A DNA stretch of 64,000 bases from Nocardioidaceae bacterium (GTDB lineage Bacteria > Actinomycetota > Actinomycetes > Propionibacteriales > Nocardioidaceae): positions 3,459,827 through 3,523,826 of the forward strand of contig CP076053.1 of the NCBI GenBank assembly GCA_018672315.1, read 5' to 3'. A model generated the notes under the pieces. It saw only the letters and a program-made list of their open reading frames with translations. It did not search any database and had not been told where the DNA came from. Made by a program: the position numbers and the translations under genes. Of this stretch, positions 19,009 through 27,405 are shown piece by piece. The number at the start of each line of letters is the position of its first letter. Position 1 is the first letter of the stretch.

Positions 19009-20094
19009 ATGTCCGACATGGTCTCCTCCGCTCGGGTCCCCGGCGTCCTCGTCGCGGTGCTGGCTCTCGCCGCCTCGCTGCTGACGGTGCTCTGGTCCGC
19101 CTCCCCCGCCACCGCCTCTCCCGCCACCACCTCTCCCGCCACCGCGACCACCGCGACCACCCAGGCCGCCAGGACGGCACGCGGACCCGCTTACTCTGTG
19201 CCCGTCTCGACGCTGCGTGAGGCCTTCAGCTGCCGTGGCCGCCTCCGCGGCGCCGACCGCCAGCCGGTGCTCCTGGTCCACGGCACCGCGTTCACCGCGG
19301 ACGTGAACTTCGACTGGAACTACGAGCGGGCACTCCCCCGCCGCCTCGGACGGGTGACGTGCACGGTCGACCTGCCCGGCAGCGGCATGCTCGACGTCGC
19401 CGACAACGCCGAGTACGTCACCTACGCGATCCGTCGCATGAACCGGCGCAGCGACCGCCTCGTCGACGTCGTCGGCTACAGCCAGGGCGGCATGCTCCCC
19501 CGGTGGTCGCTGACGTACTGGCCGGACACCCGCGACCGTGTCGACGACGTCGTCGGCATCGACCCGTCCAACCACGGCACCCTGGACTCCCAGCTGATCT
19601 GCCAGCCGCTGGTCGGCTGCCCCGCCGCGTTCTGGCAGCAGGCCAGCTTCAGCGACTTCATCACGACCCTCAACGCGGGCCGCGAGACATTCCCGGGCAT
19701 CGACTACACGGTCGTCTACACGATCACCGACGAGGTGGTGACGCCGAACCTGCCGCCCGTGGCGTCCTCGGAGCTGCGGGGCCCGGCCGACCGCGTCACG
19801 AACATCGCCGTCCAGCAGCTCTGTCCCGTGCACGTGGCCGAGCACCTCTCGATGGGCACCACCGACCCCGTGGGGTACGCGGTGGTCGCCGACGCCCTGC
19901 GCTTCCGCGGGCCCGCCGACCCGGACCGCGTGGTGTCGCGGGACCCGCGGTTGTGCCTGCGCGACGTCATGCCGGGGGTCCGCCGCGTCCAGCTGCCGGT
20001 GAACGTCCTCCGCGTCACCGAGCAGATCGCCTCGGCCGTTGCGCTCGCCCCGCGGGTGCGTCGGGAGCCGCGGCTCCCGGCGTACGCCAGATGA
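19009..20094 (+). CDS. Secreted alpha/beta-hydrolase, lipase-like
   Basis: A 361-residue exported hydrolase. The signal peptide is VPGVLVAVLALAASLL followed by an Ala/Thr-rich stretch with repeats of ATTSPAT type. The lipase nucleophile elbow is GYSQG (VVGYSQGGMLPRW), and the oxyanion HGT motif is VLLVHGTAFTADVNF. The fold resembles the actinobacterial and fungal lipase B-like (CalB) group, acting on triglycerides or other esters outside the cell. Candidate catalytic Asp and His are in TDEVVTPN and CPVHVAEHLSM. An alternative ATG at 19018 is equally possible. A hairpin (20100-20118) follows the stop. Confidence 0.85.
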   Translation: MSDMVSSARVPGVLVAVLALAASLLTVLWSASPATASPATTSPATATTATTQAARTARGPAYSVPVSTLREAFSCRGRLRGADRQPVLLVHGTAFTADVNFDWNYERALPRRLGRVTCTVDLPGSGMLDVADNAEYVTYAIRRMNRRSDRLVDVVGYSQGGMLPRWSLTYWPDTRDRVDDVVGIDPSNHGTLDSQLICQPLVGCPAAFWQQASFSDFITTLNAGRETFPGIDYTVVYTITDEVVTPNLPPVASSELRGPADRVTNIAVQQLCPVHVAEHLSMGTTDPVGYAVVADALRFRGPADPDRVVSRDPRLCLRDVMPGVRRVQLPVNVLRVTEQIASAVALAPRVRREPRLPAYAR

Positions 20095-20099
20095 TGACG

Positions 20100-20118
20100 C
20101 CCGTCACCACGTGACGGG
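20100..20118. terminator. Perfect inverted repeat between lipase and MFS genes
   Basis: CCCGTCAC and GTGACGGG form an 8-bp stem around a 3-nt loop, 5 nt after the lipase stop and 25 nt before the MFS start. There is no T-run, so it may be a terminator of the GC-only actinobacterial kind or an operator for the transporter gene. Confidence 0.4.
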
Positions 20119-20143
20119 GTCTCCGCACGGGTAGTCGGAGCGG

Positions 20144-21586
20144 GTGAAGGAACGACCCGAGCACGCCCAGGGCACGGCTGCCACCGCCGAAGACCCGGAT
20201 CCGAGGCGATGGCGGATCCTCGCCGTCACCCTGTTCGTCATCTTCATGGCGCTGCTCGACGTCACCATCGTGAACATCGCGATCCCCTCGATCCGGCAGT
20301 CGCTCGACGCGAGCCCCGCGACCATCCAGTGGGTCGTCAGCGGCTACGCGCTGACCTTCGGGCTCACGCTGGTCATGGGTGGTCGTCTGGGGGACGCGTA
20401 CGGCAGACGCCGCCTGCTCCTGATCGGTCTCGTCGTCTTCGTCGGTGCCTCGGCGGCAGCCGGGCTCGCGACCTCCACGGGCATGCTCATCGCGGCGCGC
20501 CTGGTGCAGGGCGTCGGGTCCGGGATGCTGGCACCGCAGAACGCAGGGCTGATCCAGTCGCTGTTCTCCGGCGCCGAGCGGGGCAAGGCCTTCGGGCTCT
20601 TCGGGTTCACCGCCGAGCTGGCAGCCGCCACAGGGCCCCTGCTCGGTGGTCTGCTCATCTTCGCCCTCGGCGAGGCCGACGGGTGGCGCTGGGTGTTCCT
20701 GGTCAACGTGCCGATCGGAGTCCTCGGGTTCGCCGCCATCTGGCGGGTCGTGCCGCGCCGCGTCGAACCCCCAGGCGACACGTCGTTGGACCCGGTGGGC
20801 TCCTTGATCCTCGGTGTCACCGTGCTGTGCCTGATGTTCCCCGTCATCAGCGTCGAGGCCGGTCTCGTGCTCCCCCTCCTCCTGCTGCTGGGCGTACCGG
20901 TGGGGGTGTGGGCCTTCGTGCACTGGGAGCGTCGGGTCAAGGCGGTCGGCGGCATGCCCCTGCTGGACATCGACCTGCTGCGGCGTACGCCCGGCTACGG
21001 CGACGGCATGACCGTCGCCGCGCTGTACTTCACCGGTTTCACCGGTGTGATCCTGGTGCTCTCCGTCTGGCTGCAGGAGGGGTTGGGCGCCACGGCCCTG
21101 CGTGCCGGCGCCGCGCTGGCCGCCTTCGCGACCGGCGCCGCCATCGCGGCGCCCCTCGCCGGCCGGGCCACGTCGCGCCTGGGCCGCCCGCTGACGATCG
21201 TCGCCCTCGTGATCATCATCGTCGGCCTCAGCGGTGTCGGACTGCTGGCACCGGATCGGCTCGAGGGCTGGGGGTGGGTCCAGGTGGGGGTCCCGCTCTT
21301 CGTCGCCGGGGTCGGCGGCGGCTGCCTCATCTCCCCCAACACCACCCTGACGCTCGACAACGTGCCCACGGAGATGGGCGGCGCGGCCAGCGGCGCGCTG
21401 CTCACGGGCAACCGGGTCGGCGGCGCGATCGGCACCGCGCTGCTGCTCACCGTCTACACCACGACGGTCTCCGGCACCGCGCCCGACACGGCGCTGCGGC
21501 TGGCCCTGGGGGTGGGCGTCGCGACGCTCGCGCTCGCGCTGGTGGTGGCCGTCCGCGCCTGGCGTCACGACGAGGCCCCCGGCTGA
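20144..21586 (+). CDS. MFS drug-efflux transporter, DHA2 (EmrB/QacA) family, 14 TM
   Basis: A 480-residue transporter with about 14 hydrophobic helices. DHA2 motifs are visible: LDVTIVNIAIPSI in helix 1, GGRLGDAYGRRRLLLIG (motif A), and LVQGVGSGMLAPQN (motif B/C region). It should export small lipophilic or cationic compounds with proton antiport; substrate cannot be predicted. The GTG at 20144 is used because the charged N-terminus (KERPEHAQG) follows directly and the first helix begins 20 residues later. No regulator is adjacent, though the hairpin at 20100-20118 could be an operator. Confidence 0.92.
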   Translation: MKERPEHAQGTAATAEDPDPRRWRILAVTLFVIFMALLDVTIVNIAIPSIRQSLDASPATIQWVVSGYALTFGLTLVMGGRLGDAYGRRRLLLIGLVVFVGASAAAGLATSTGMLIAARLVQGVGSGMLAPQNAGLIQSLFSGAERGKAFGLFGFTAELAAATGPLLGGLLIFALGEADGWRWVFLVNVPIGVLGFAAIWRVVPRRVEPPGDTSLDPVGSLILGVTVLCLMFPVISVEAGLVLPLLLLLGVPVGVWAFVHWERRVKAVGGMPLLDIDLLRRTPGYGDGMTVAALYFTGFTGVILVLSVWLQEGLGATALRAGAALAAFATGAAIAAPLAGRATSRLGRPLTIVALVIIIVGLSGVGLLAPDRLEGWGWVQVGVPLFVAGVGGGCLISPNTTLTLDNVPTEMGGAASGALLTGNRVGGAIGTALLLTVYTTTVSGTAPDTALRLALGVGVATLALALVVAVRAWRHDEAPG

Positions 21587-21623
21587 GCTGTGGGGGTCCG
21601 CCCCGGCCGGACCCGCTCGGCCC

Positions 21624-21643
21624 GGCTCGGCTCGGCTCGGCTC
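21624..21643. repeat. GGCTC tandem repeat, four copies
   Basis: Four copies of a 5-bp unit in the convergent intergenic region; the last base is the end of the aldo/keto reductase stop codon. Related CGGCC-rich bases precede it. Confidence 0.7.
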
Positions 21644-22530
21644 TACATCTCCTCGTGCGTGTCGGGGTCGCCCCCGAAGAGACGCCCGTCGTCCCGGCCG
21701 AGCCGGCAGATGCCCGCCATCTCGTGCTCGGTGAGCTCGATGTCGAAGACGTCGAGGTTCTGTCGCTGCCGCACGGGGTCGCCGGACTTCGGCACCGGCA
21801 CGGTGCCGAGCTGCACGTGCCAGCGCAGGATGACCTGCGCCGGGGTGACGCCGAGCCGCATGGCGGCCTGGGCGACCGCCTCCTCCTCGAACGGCGCGTC
21901 CCGCTTGCCCAACGGGCTCCAGGCCTCGGTGCGGATGCCGCGCTCCTCGTGGTCGGCGCGCTGCGGCCCCTGGGGGAAGAGCGGGTGCAGCTCGATCTGG
22001 TTGACCACCGGGACCACCCCGGAGTCCTCGATGATCGCGTCGAGGTGCTCGGCGGTGAAGTTCGAGACGCCGACGGAACGGATGAGCCCGCGGTCCCGAC
22101 AGTCCACCAGGGCCTGCCAGGCCTCGCGGTAACGTCCCACGCTCGGGTTCGGCCAGTGGATGAGGTGCAGATCGAGGTAGTCGGTGCCCAACCGCTCCAG
22201 CGACGCCTCCACGGAGGCGACGGCGTCGTCGTACGCGTGGTGCCGGCCGGGCAGCTTGCTGGTGAGGAACACGTCCTCCCGGGCGACCCCCGACCGGCGT
22301 ACTGCCTGTCCGACCGCGTCCTCGTTCTCGTAGTTCACCGCGGTGTCGACCAGGCGGTAGCCCAGGCTCAACGCCGACATCACGGCCTCGACGCACTCCT
22401 CGCCGCGCATCGGGTAGGTGCCCAGCCCGATCGCGGGGATGCTGCGGTCGTCGAGCAGCTGGTGGGTGGGGACGGCCCAGGGATCGCCTTGTTCGTCACC
22501 GACGGCGGCGCCGTTCTCGATGTCGCTCAT
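21643..22530 (-). CDS. Aldo/keto reductase
   Basis: A 295-residue NADPH-dependent TIM-barrel reductase. The catalytic tetrad is readable: Asp in RLVDTAVNY, Tyr four residues on (NYENE), Lys in FLTSKLPGR, and His in LHLIHWP. Family signatures IPAIGLGTYPM and GVSNFTAEHLD are intact. Length is a little above the usual 275 because of a hydrophilic N-terminal tail. It reduces aldehydes or ketones; the 2,5-diketo-D-gluconate reductase subgroup is the nearest match by motif, but substrate is not determined. The MscS-type gene follows 28 nt downstream. Confidence 0.92.
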   Translation of the reverse strand: MSDIENGAAVGDEQGDPWAVPTHQLLDDRSIPAIGLGTYPMRGEECVEAVMSALSLGYRLVDTAVNYENEDAVGQAVRRSGVAREDVFLTSKLPGRHHAYDDAVASVEASLERLGTDYLDLHLIHWPNPSVGRYREAWQALVDCRDRGLIRSVGVSNFTAEHLDAIIEDSGVVPVVNQIELHPLFPQGPQRADHEERGIRTEAWSPLGKRDAPFEEEAVAQAAMRLGVTPAQVILRWHVQLGTVPVPKSGDPVRQRQNLDVFDIELTEHEMAGICRLGRDDGRLFGGDPDTHEEM

Positions 22531-22558
22531 GGGCGCAGCGTCCCCCGACCCGGGGTGG

Positions 22559-23581
22559 CTACTCGCTCTCGAACGCCGGCAGGTCCCCCGCCTCCGACCT
22601 CACGTCCTCGATCGCGTCGTTGGCCGGCGGATCCTCGGACGCGGCGGACGCAGGAGGTCCCGTCGTGCCCGTCCCGGTCTCCTCGGGTCGCTCCAGGTTC
22701 AGCGCCTCGAGCGCGTCGTCCTCCGCGAGCCCGAAGAACGAGCGCACGTTCAGGTCTCGCTGCGGGAAGGGGATCTCGAGCTCCCGCTCGGCCAGCGCGG
22801 TGTGCAGTGCCCAGTTGTAGGCCGCCTTCACCGCCGCCGGTCGCTTGGTCGCCTCGGCGTTGAGCCACACGACGAGCTCGAAGTTCAGCGAGGAGTCCCC
22901 GAACTCGCTCAGCCACACCTGCGGTCGGCGGGCCCCCTCCAGGGCCAGCGTGAAGGGCACCTCACCTGCGGCCTTCAGCGCCGCCTCCTTCACGACCTCC
23001 TTGTCGGTGCCGTACGCCACCCCGAAGGGGATGCGCATGCGACGCGACACCTCGCGGTAGGTCCAGTTGACGACACGTCCCTCCACGAACTCCGAGTTCG
23101 GCACCAGGATGTCGATGTTGTCGTTGGTGACGATGGTGGTCGACCTGATCTTGATGTCGCGGACCTCGCCGGTCACCCCGGACTCGAGCTCGACGAAGTC
23201 GCCCACCTTCAGCGACTTGTCGAAGAGCAGGATGAGCCCGGAGATGAAGTTCGAGAAGATCGTCTGCAGACCGAAGCCGAGGCCGATGCCCAGCGCGCCG
23301 GCGACGACCGCGAGCCGCGAGATCGGCACGCCGAGCAGGCTGATCGCGACGAAGAAGCCCAGTGCGAGCAGCGTGTAGGTGCCGATGCGCTGCACCGTGT
23401 AGAGGGTCGAGCGGTACTGCTGGCCGCGGCCGCGTCGGTAGCGCCGGATCGAGCGCCGCATCGCCAGGATCAGCACGCCGGTCACGAGCAGCGCCACCAG
23501 GGCGGCCGCGACACTGCCGGTGGTGATGACCGTCTGTCCGAACCGGAACAGCTCCTGCCCGAGGAAGAGCGTGGTCAGCAC
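22559..23581 (-). CDS. MscS-type mechanosensitive ion channel
   Basis: A 340-residue small-conductance mechanosensitive channel homologue. Two leading helices are followed by the pore-lining TM3 (SRLAVVAGALGIGLGFGLQT), the signature FISGLILLFDKSLKVGDFVEL beta domain, and a cytoplasmic alpha/beta vestibule; a Thr/Pro/Glu-rich tail of about 60 residues is extra. It releases solutes on hypo-osmotic shock. I use the GTG at 23581, which overlaps the upstream stop by 7 nt; longer frames run into the neighbouring gene and encode Arg-rich shadow sequence. Confidence 0.9.
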   Translation of the reverse strand: MLTTLFLGQELFRFGQTVITTGSVAAALVALLVTGVLILAMRRSIRRYRRGRGQQYRSTLYTVQRIGTYTLLALGFFVAISLLGVPISRLAVVAGALGIGLGFGLQTIFSNFISGLILLFDKSLKVGDFVELESGVTGEVRDIKIRSTTIVTNDNIDILVPNSEFVEGRVVNWTYREVSRRMRIPFGVAYGTDKEVVKEAALKAAGEVPFTLALEGARRPQVWLSEFGDSSLNFELVVWLNAEATKRPAAVKAAYNWALHTALAERELEIPFPQRDLNVRSFFGLAEDDALEALNLERPEETGTGTTGPPASAASEDPPANDAIEDVRSEAGDLPAFESE

Positions 23582-24279
23582 GGCAGCTCCCGCGCAGGCA
23601 GCGGACCCAGCAGGGTGAAGGCCGCGAGCACGTCGTCGAGATCGCCCCGCACCGTCCAGCGGCGCAGCTGCCTCTCCGTCCGACGGGTCGTCAGGGCCCG
23701 GGCGATGTCGAAGTCCTCGGCGTGCAGCTCGACGTCGGCGCTCTCCACCGGGCCGTCGTGGGAGGTCCATGTGGCGGTCGGGGAGACGAGTGCCAGCGAC
23801 GGACCCGCCGCGAGGGCGGGCCGGACGCGCTCGAGCATCCTCTCGGTGACCCAGGCGAGGCCTGGGTCGTGCTGGGCGCCGGGGCGGCCGACGGCCCCGC
23901 GCAGGTCGTGCTCGTGGATGGTGACGTCGGCGAGGGGCCGCGCCCCGTGCTCACGCATGTGGCCCATGAGCCCTGGGGCGAGGTCGCGCCACTCCCCGAC
24001 GAGCTGCCCGATGTCACGGCCTGCACGCTCGGTCACGTGCTTCTGCGTCCACCACGGGGCGTGGTCGGGGTCCTCCTCGTCCGCGAGGACGTCGGCGCCC
24101 ACACCGACCATGTGCGCCAGGAGGTCCCGGACGGTCCAGTCCGGGGTGGCCGGCACCGTACGCGCCGCGGCGTCGGCGTCGAGTCCGAGCGCCAGCACGC
24201 ACACGCGTTCCTGCGTCTCCCCCCACACGGCGACGGGATCGAGGTCGGCGACGTCGTGCATGGCTCGAGCCTGGCACAT
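23575..24279 (-). CDS. Maleylpyruvate isomerase-family (DinB-like, mycothiol-type) protein
   Basis: A 234-residue protein of the MDMPI/TIGR03083 type. The N-terminal four-helix bundle contains VPATPDWTVRDLLAHMVGV, with the metal-binding His of the bundle, and VTIHEHDLRGAVG as second metal-site helix; a small C-terminal SCP2-like domain follows (about residues 150-230). Family members include mycothiol-dependent maleylpyruvate isomerase; most paralogues have no known substrate. Start may be the ATG at 24279 or 24261. The 3' end overlaps the MscS gene by 7 nt and the MarR gene lies 10 nt upstream, so these may be one transcript. Confidence 0.8.
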   Translation of the reverse strand: MCQARAMHDVADLDPVAVWGETQERVCVLALGLDADAAARTVPATPDWTVRDLLAHMVGVGADVLADEEDPDHAPWWTQKHVTERAGRDIGQLVGEWRDLAPGLMGHMREHGARPLADVTIHEHDLRGAVGRPGAQHDPGLAWVTERMLERVRPALAAGPSLALVSPTATWTSHDGPVESADVELHAEDFDIARALTTRRTERQLRRWTVRGDLDDVLAAFTLLGPLPARELPC

Positions 24280-24289
24280 CCGCCGGGGG

Positions 24290-24733
24290 TCAGCCCTGCG
24301 CGCTGCGCAGCCGGGCGCTGAGGTCGTGCAGCTGTTCTCGCAGCCGTGCCATCTCCCCCGGCTCGATGTCGACCGCTGCCTCCACCTCGCACCGCACCAG
24401 GTTCACGTCGTGCTCGAGGGCGGCGCCGGCCTGGGTGAGGTGCACGTGCACCACCCGCTCATCGGTGCTTGAGCGAACCCGTCGGACGAGTCCCTGGGCC
24501 TCGAGGCGCTTCAGCAGCGGCGACAGGGTGCCCGAGTCGAGGTTGAGACGGTCCCCCAGGCTGCTGACCGTGGCCTCGGAGTCCGCCCACAGCACGAGCA
24601 GCACGACGTACTGGGTGTAGGTGAGCCCGAGCTCCGCCAGCCCGGCTCGGTACTGCCCCATCACGGCCCGCGACGCGTCGTACAACGCGAAGCAGAGCTG
24701 GTCCTCCAGAGTCATCTGGTCCTCGGCAGCCAT
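24290..24733 (-). CDS. MarR-family regulator, OhrR-like peroxide sensor
   Basis: A 147-residue winged-helix repressor. The N-terminal helix reads LEDQLCFALYDASRA, the OhrR signature in which the Cys (here C14) is oxidised by organic hydroperoxides. The wing region has SSTDERVVHVHLT, and the recognition helix region is LDSGTLSPLLKRLEAQGLV. Known OhrR regulators control an adjacent ohr peroxiredoxin gene; none is visible within the window. The gene appears leaderless (TAGGGT 6 nt before the ATG). A perfect 10-bp palindrome lies at the -35 position, fitting autorepression. Confidence 0.88.
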   Translation of the reverse strand: MAAEDQMTLEDQLCFALYDASRAVMGQYRAGLAELGLTYTQYVVLLVLWADSEATVSSLGDRLNLDSGTLSPLLKRLEAQGLVRRVRSSTDERVVHVHLTQAGAALEHDVNLVRCEVEAAVDIEPGEMARLREQLHDLSARLRSAQG

Positions 24734-24739
24734 GGGCGC

Positions 24740-24777
24740 ACCCTAGTTGACGGCGCACACGGTTGCAGCGCTGCGCA
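24740..24777 (-). promoter_or_regulatory. Promoter and palindromic operator of the OhrR-like gene
   Basis: The -10 TAGGGT is at 24740-24745, 6 nt before the start codon. The palindrome GCAGCGCTGC (24765-24774, inside TTGCAGCGCTGCGCA) overlaps the -35 position, which is where a self-regulating MarR protein would bind. Operator assignment is inference. Confidence 0.5.
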
Positions 24778-24807
24778 CAGGTTCGTCGCGGCCGGCCTCC
24801 ACCCGGC

Positions 24808-25209
24808 TCAGCCGAGGAGCGTCCCGGGGTCCGGAGGCACGTCCACGGCGTACGCGAGGAGGGCCTCGAGACCGACCTGCTCCAGAGCCAGCCGCGGCGT
24901 CGCACCGAGCAGGACCGGCGGGGCCACCCCCGCCTCGTACGCCTGACGCCACCTGGTGGCGGGCACGCACCAGCTGTCCCCGGGGGCCAGCCCCGGGAAG
25001 CGCGACGGGGTCTGCGGGGTGGACAGCTCGTTGCCGACGGAGCGCTGGTGCCGGAGGAACTCCTGCGTCATCACCGCGCAGACCATCGGCCGAGCAGCGC
25101 CGTTCCCCGGACCCGGGTGCCCGCAGGACCGTGCGTCGGCCGACCCTGCGAGCGGCTCGAGCGGGCAGGCGGCCAGACGCTCCCCGAGCACATTGCGTTC
25201 GTCGACCAC
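24808..25209 (-). CDS. DUF2237 family protein
   Basis: A 133-residue protein of the conserved DUF2237 family. Characteristic blocks are NVLGERLAAC, MVCAVMTQEFLRHQRSVGNE, FPGLAPGDSWCVPATRWRQA and the C-terminal helix LEQVGLEALLAYA. The family has several conserved Cys (here in LAAC, RSCGH, VCAV, WCVP), possibly binding metal. Function is unknown; it is widespread in bacteria, often annotated as a small conserved cytoplasmic protein. I chose the GTG at 25209, preceded by CGGAG; the longer open frame upstream overlaps the hydrolase gene and is not protein-like. It follows the alpha/beta-hydrolase gene by 22 nt. Confidence 0.8.
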   Translation of the reverse strand: MVDERNVLGERLAACPLEPLAGSADARSCGHPGPGNGAARPMVCAVMTQEFLRHQRSVGNELSTPQTPSRFPGLAPGDSWCVPATRWRQAYEAGVAPPVLLGATPRLALEQVGLEALLAYAVDVPPDPGTLLG

Positions 25210-25231
25210 GGGGCTCCGGTGCCCATCCCGG

Positions 25232-26086
25232 TCAGCCCGGACACCCCCGGGCGATCGTCTCGAGCACGGCCCGGGCGACGTCGTCCGGACGCTCGTCGGG
25301 CGTCCAGTGCGAGGCCCCGCCGAGCTCGACGTGGCGGAACGCCCCGCGTACGAACTCCCCGCAGCGGTCGCTGGCCGCTCGGGAGACGGCCTGGTCCTGG
25401 CTGCCCCAGACATAGGTCGTCGCGACGTCGACCGCGGGAGTGCGGGCGAGCTCGCCGCCCATCGCGCGGTACCAGCCGAGCGCAGGTGTGAGCGCACCGT
25501 CGCGCATCAGCTCGACGTACGCCTCGACGTCCTCGGCCGACACCCGACCGTCGTAGATCTCCCGCAGGCGGCGGGCGTCGTGCTGGAGCAGCGCGGTCTC
25601 GCCGTGGCCCGGGGTGCGGAACACCCGCAGGTAGGAGCCGAGCCGCTGCTGCTCCGGGTCGTGGCGGATCGCCCAGCCGTACGCTGCCAGGTGCGGGATC
25701 GACAGCGCGGTGAGACTGCGGACCCGCTCGGCGTGATGAGCGGCGAGGTGCCAGCCGAGCGAGGCGCCCCAGTCGTGCCCGACGAGGTGGAAGGTCCCGG
25801 CCCCGAGTGCGTCGGCCATGGCCAGCACGTCGTCGGTGAGCTCGCCGATGGCGTACGCCGCGACGTCGTCGGGTCGAGCGTCCGGTGCGTAGCCGCGCTG
25901 GTCGGGCGCGGCCAGGAGCAGGTCGTCCCGCGCAGCGAGCAGCCGGTCCACGACGGCGTGCCAGGACCGCGAGGTCTGGGGGAAGCCGTGCAGGAGCAGC
26001 ACCGGGATGCCGTCGTCGGGTCCCCACAGGTGCAGCGGCAGCGTCCCGACAGGCCGTTCCACGGAGAGGACGCGGTGCCCGGTCAC
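25232..26086 (-). CDS. Alpha/beta-hydrolase, epoxide hydrolase-like
   Basis: A 284-residue cytoplasmic hydrolase. The oxyanion motif HGFPQTS and the nucleophile elbow LVGHDWGASLGW, in which Asp is the nucleophile, identify the epoxide hydrolase/haloalkane dehalogenase branch. The cap domain spans about residues 130-210, with the Tyr-rich IYDG and WYRAMGGE segments; the catalytic His is in LGGASHWTPDERP. Substrate is not determined. Its ATG overlaps the stop of the old-yellow-enzyme-type gene by 4 nt, so the two are translationally coupled and may act in the same degradative route. Confidence 0.88.
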   Translation of the reverse strand: MTGHRVLSVERPVGTLPLHLWGPDDGIPVLLLHGFPQTSRSWHAVVDRLLAARDDLLLAAPDQRGYAPDARPDDVAAYAIGELTDDVLAMADALGAGTFHLVGHDWGASLGWHLAAHHAERVRSLTALSIPHLAAYGWAIRHDPEQQRLGSYLRVFRTPGHGETALLQHDARRLREIYDGRVSAEDVEAYVELMRDGALTPALGWYRAMGGELARTPAVDVATTYVWGSQDQAVSRAASDRCGEFVRGAFRHVELGGASHWTPDERPDDVARAVLETIARGCPG

Positions 26087-27333
26087 GACGCCTCGCTCCG
26101 CTCGACCAGCTTGGCGCGACGGCGACGGCCGCCCAGGCCGCGCACCATCTCACCGAGCACGAACCCCGAGGCCGCCCTGACCGCCGAGAGGTCGGGGTCG
26201 GGTTCGCGTCCCTGCCCCATGCGACCGATCTGCGCCTCGTACCACTCCGACTCGCCCGCCATCCCTGCCACGGTCGGGAGGTCGTAGGAGGGCAGCTCGC
26301 CACCCTCGTGCCCCTCGAGCAGCTTCGTCGGCAGGTCGGGGTCGATGGCCAGCGGACGACCGAGGCCGATCACGTCGACGTGACCCGAGGCGAGCAGCTC
26401 CTCCATGACGCTGCGCGTACGGATGCCGCCGGTCAGCATGATGGGCGTGTCCGGGGCCGCGCCCCGGGCCCGACGCGCGAAGGAGGCGAAGTACGCCTCC
26501 TTCTCACCGCGGGCCCGGTCGCTGCGCTGGTCGCCGCTCTCCAGGCCGAAGAGTGCCGGGTCCTCGTAGGTTCCGCCGGAGACCTCCAGCAGGTCGACGC
26601 CCTCCTCGACCAGGAGCCCGACGACCTGCTCGGCGTCGTCCTCGGTGAAGCCACCGTGCCGGAAGTCCGAGGAGTTCAGCTTCACCGCCACCGTGCCGTC
26701 CCCCACCGCCTCGCGGGAGGCCCGCACGCACGCGAGGAGCGCACGGGCCCGGTCCGCGACCCCGCCGCCCCAGCGGTCCGAGCGCCGGTTGACGCGGGGT
26801 GAGAGGAACTGGGCGAGGAGGTACCCGTGGGCGGCGTGCACCTGCACGCCGTCCAGGCCCGCCTCGACGCTGAGGCGCGCGGCCCGGGCGAAGCCGGCGA
26901 CCACCCGCTCGACCTCCTCGGCACCCAGGGCGCGCGGCTTGCCGAACAGTCCCATCATCGGCACCGCGTCGACCGCGCTCGGGGCCACGGGCTGCCACGC
27001 GACGAAGCGGTTGGTCTGGCGCCCCGGGTGGTTCACCTGCGCCAGCACCGGGACGCCCGCCGCGGCCTCGCGCACCGCTGCGAGACGCGAGACATCGAGG
27101 TGGTCGTCGGCGACCACGTTGCGGCTGCGCTCGAGGAACCGCCGGTCGACCATCAGGTTGCCGGTGACCAGCAGCCCGGCCCCGCCTCGGGCCCACCGGG
27201 CGTACAGGCGCTGCAGGGCCTCGGTGGGCTGGTTGTCGGCATCGGCCAGGTTCTCGGTCATCGCGGCCTTCGCGATCCGGTTCGGCAGCGTGAGTCCACC
27301 GGGCAGGCGGAGCGGGTCGGCGAGCTGGGCCAT
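26083..27333 (-). CDS. NADH:flavin oxidoreductase (old yellow enzyme family)
   Basis: A 416-residue FMN-dependent TIM-barrel reductase. Family landmarks are PLRLPGGLTLPNRIAKAAMTE at the N-terminus (split across the barrel start), GLDGVQVHAAHGYLLAQFLSP with the substrate-binding His pair region, VAVKLNSSDF, and the C-terminal phosphate-binding IMLTGGIRT...VIGLGRPLA. It should reduce activated alkenes of enones or similar compounds with NAD(P)H. The ATG at 27333 has AGGAG at 7-nt spacing; the frame extends 12 codons further upstream without support. It is coupled by a 4-nt overlap to the epoxide hydrolase-like gene. Confidence 0.9.
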   Translation of the reverse strand: MAQLADPLRLPGGLTLPNRIAKAAMTENLADADNQPTEALQRLYARWARGGAGLLVTGNLMVDRRFLERSRNVVADDHLDVSRLAAVREAAAGVPVLAQVNHPGRQTNRFVAWQPVAPSAVDAVPMMGLFGKPRALGAEEVERVVAGFARAARLSVEAGLDGVQVHAAHGYLLAQFLSPRVNRRSDRWGGGVADRARALLACVRASREAVGDGTVAVKLNSSDFRHGGFTEDDAEQVVGLLVEEGVDLLEVSGGTYEDPALFGLESGDQRSDRARGEKEAYFASFARRARGAAPDTPIMLTGGIRTRSVMEELLASGHVDVIGLGRPLAIDPDLPTKLLEGHEGGELPSYDLPTVAGMAGESEWYEAQIGRMGQGREPDPDLSAVRAASGFVLGEMVRGLGGRRRRAKLVERSEAS

Positions 27334-27405
27334 GGAGGGCTCCTGTCGGGGGAGGCTGGTGCCCGGCACACTATCCGCGCCGCACCCACGTCATCAGGAG
27401 TCACC

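Noticed and set aside
20015-22396. A 793-codon minus-strand frame across the MFS and aldo/keto reductase genes
   Set aside because: No domain, biased composition; it covers genes with intact signatures on both strands.
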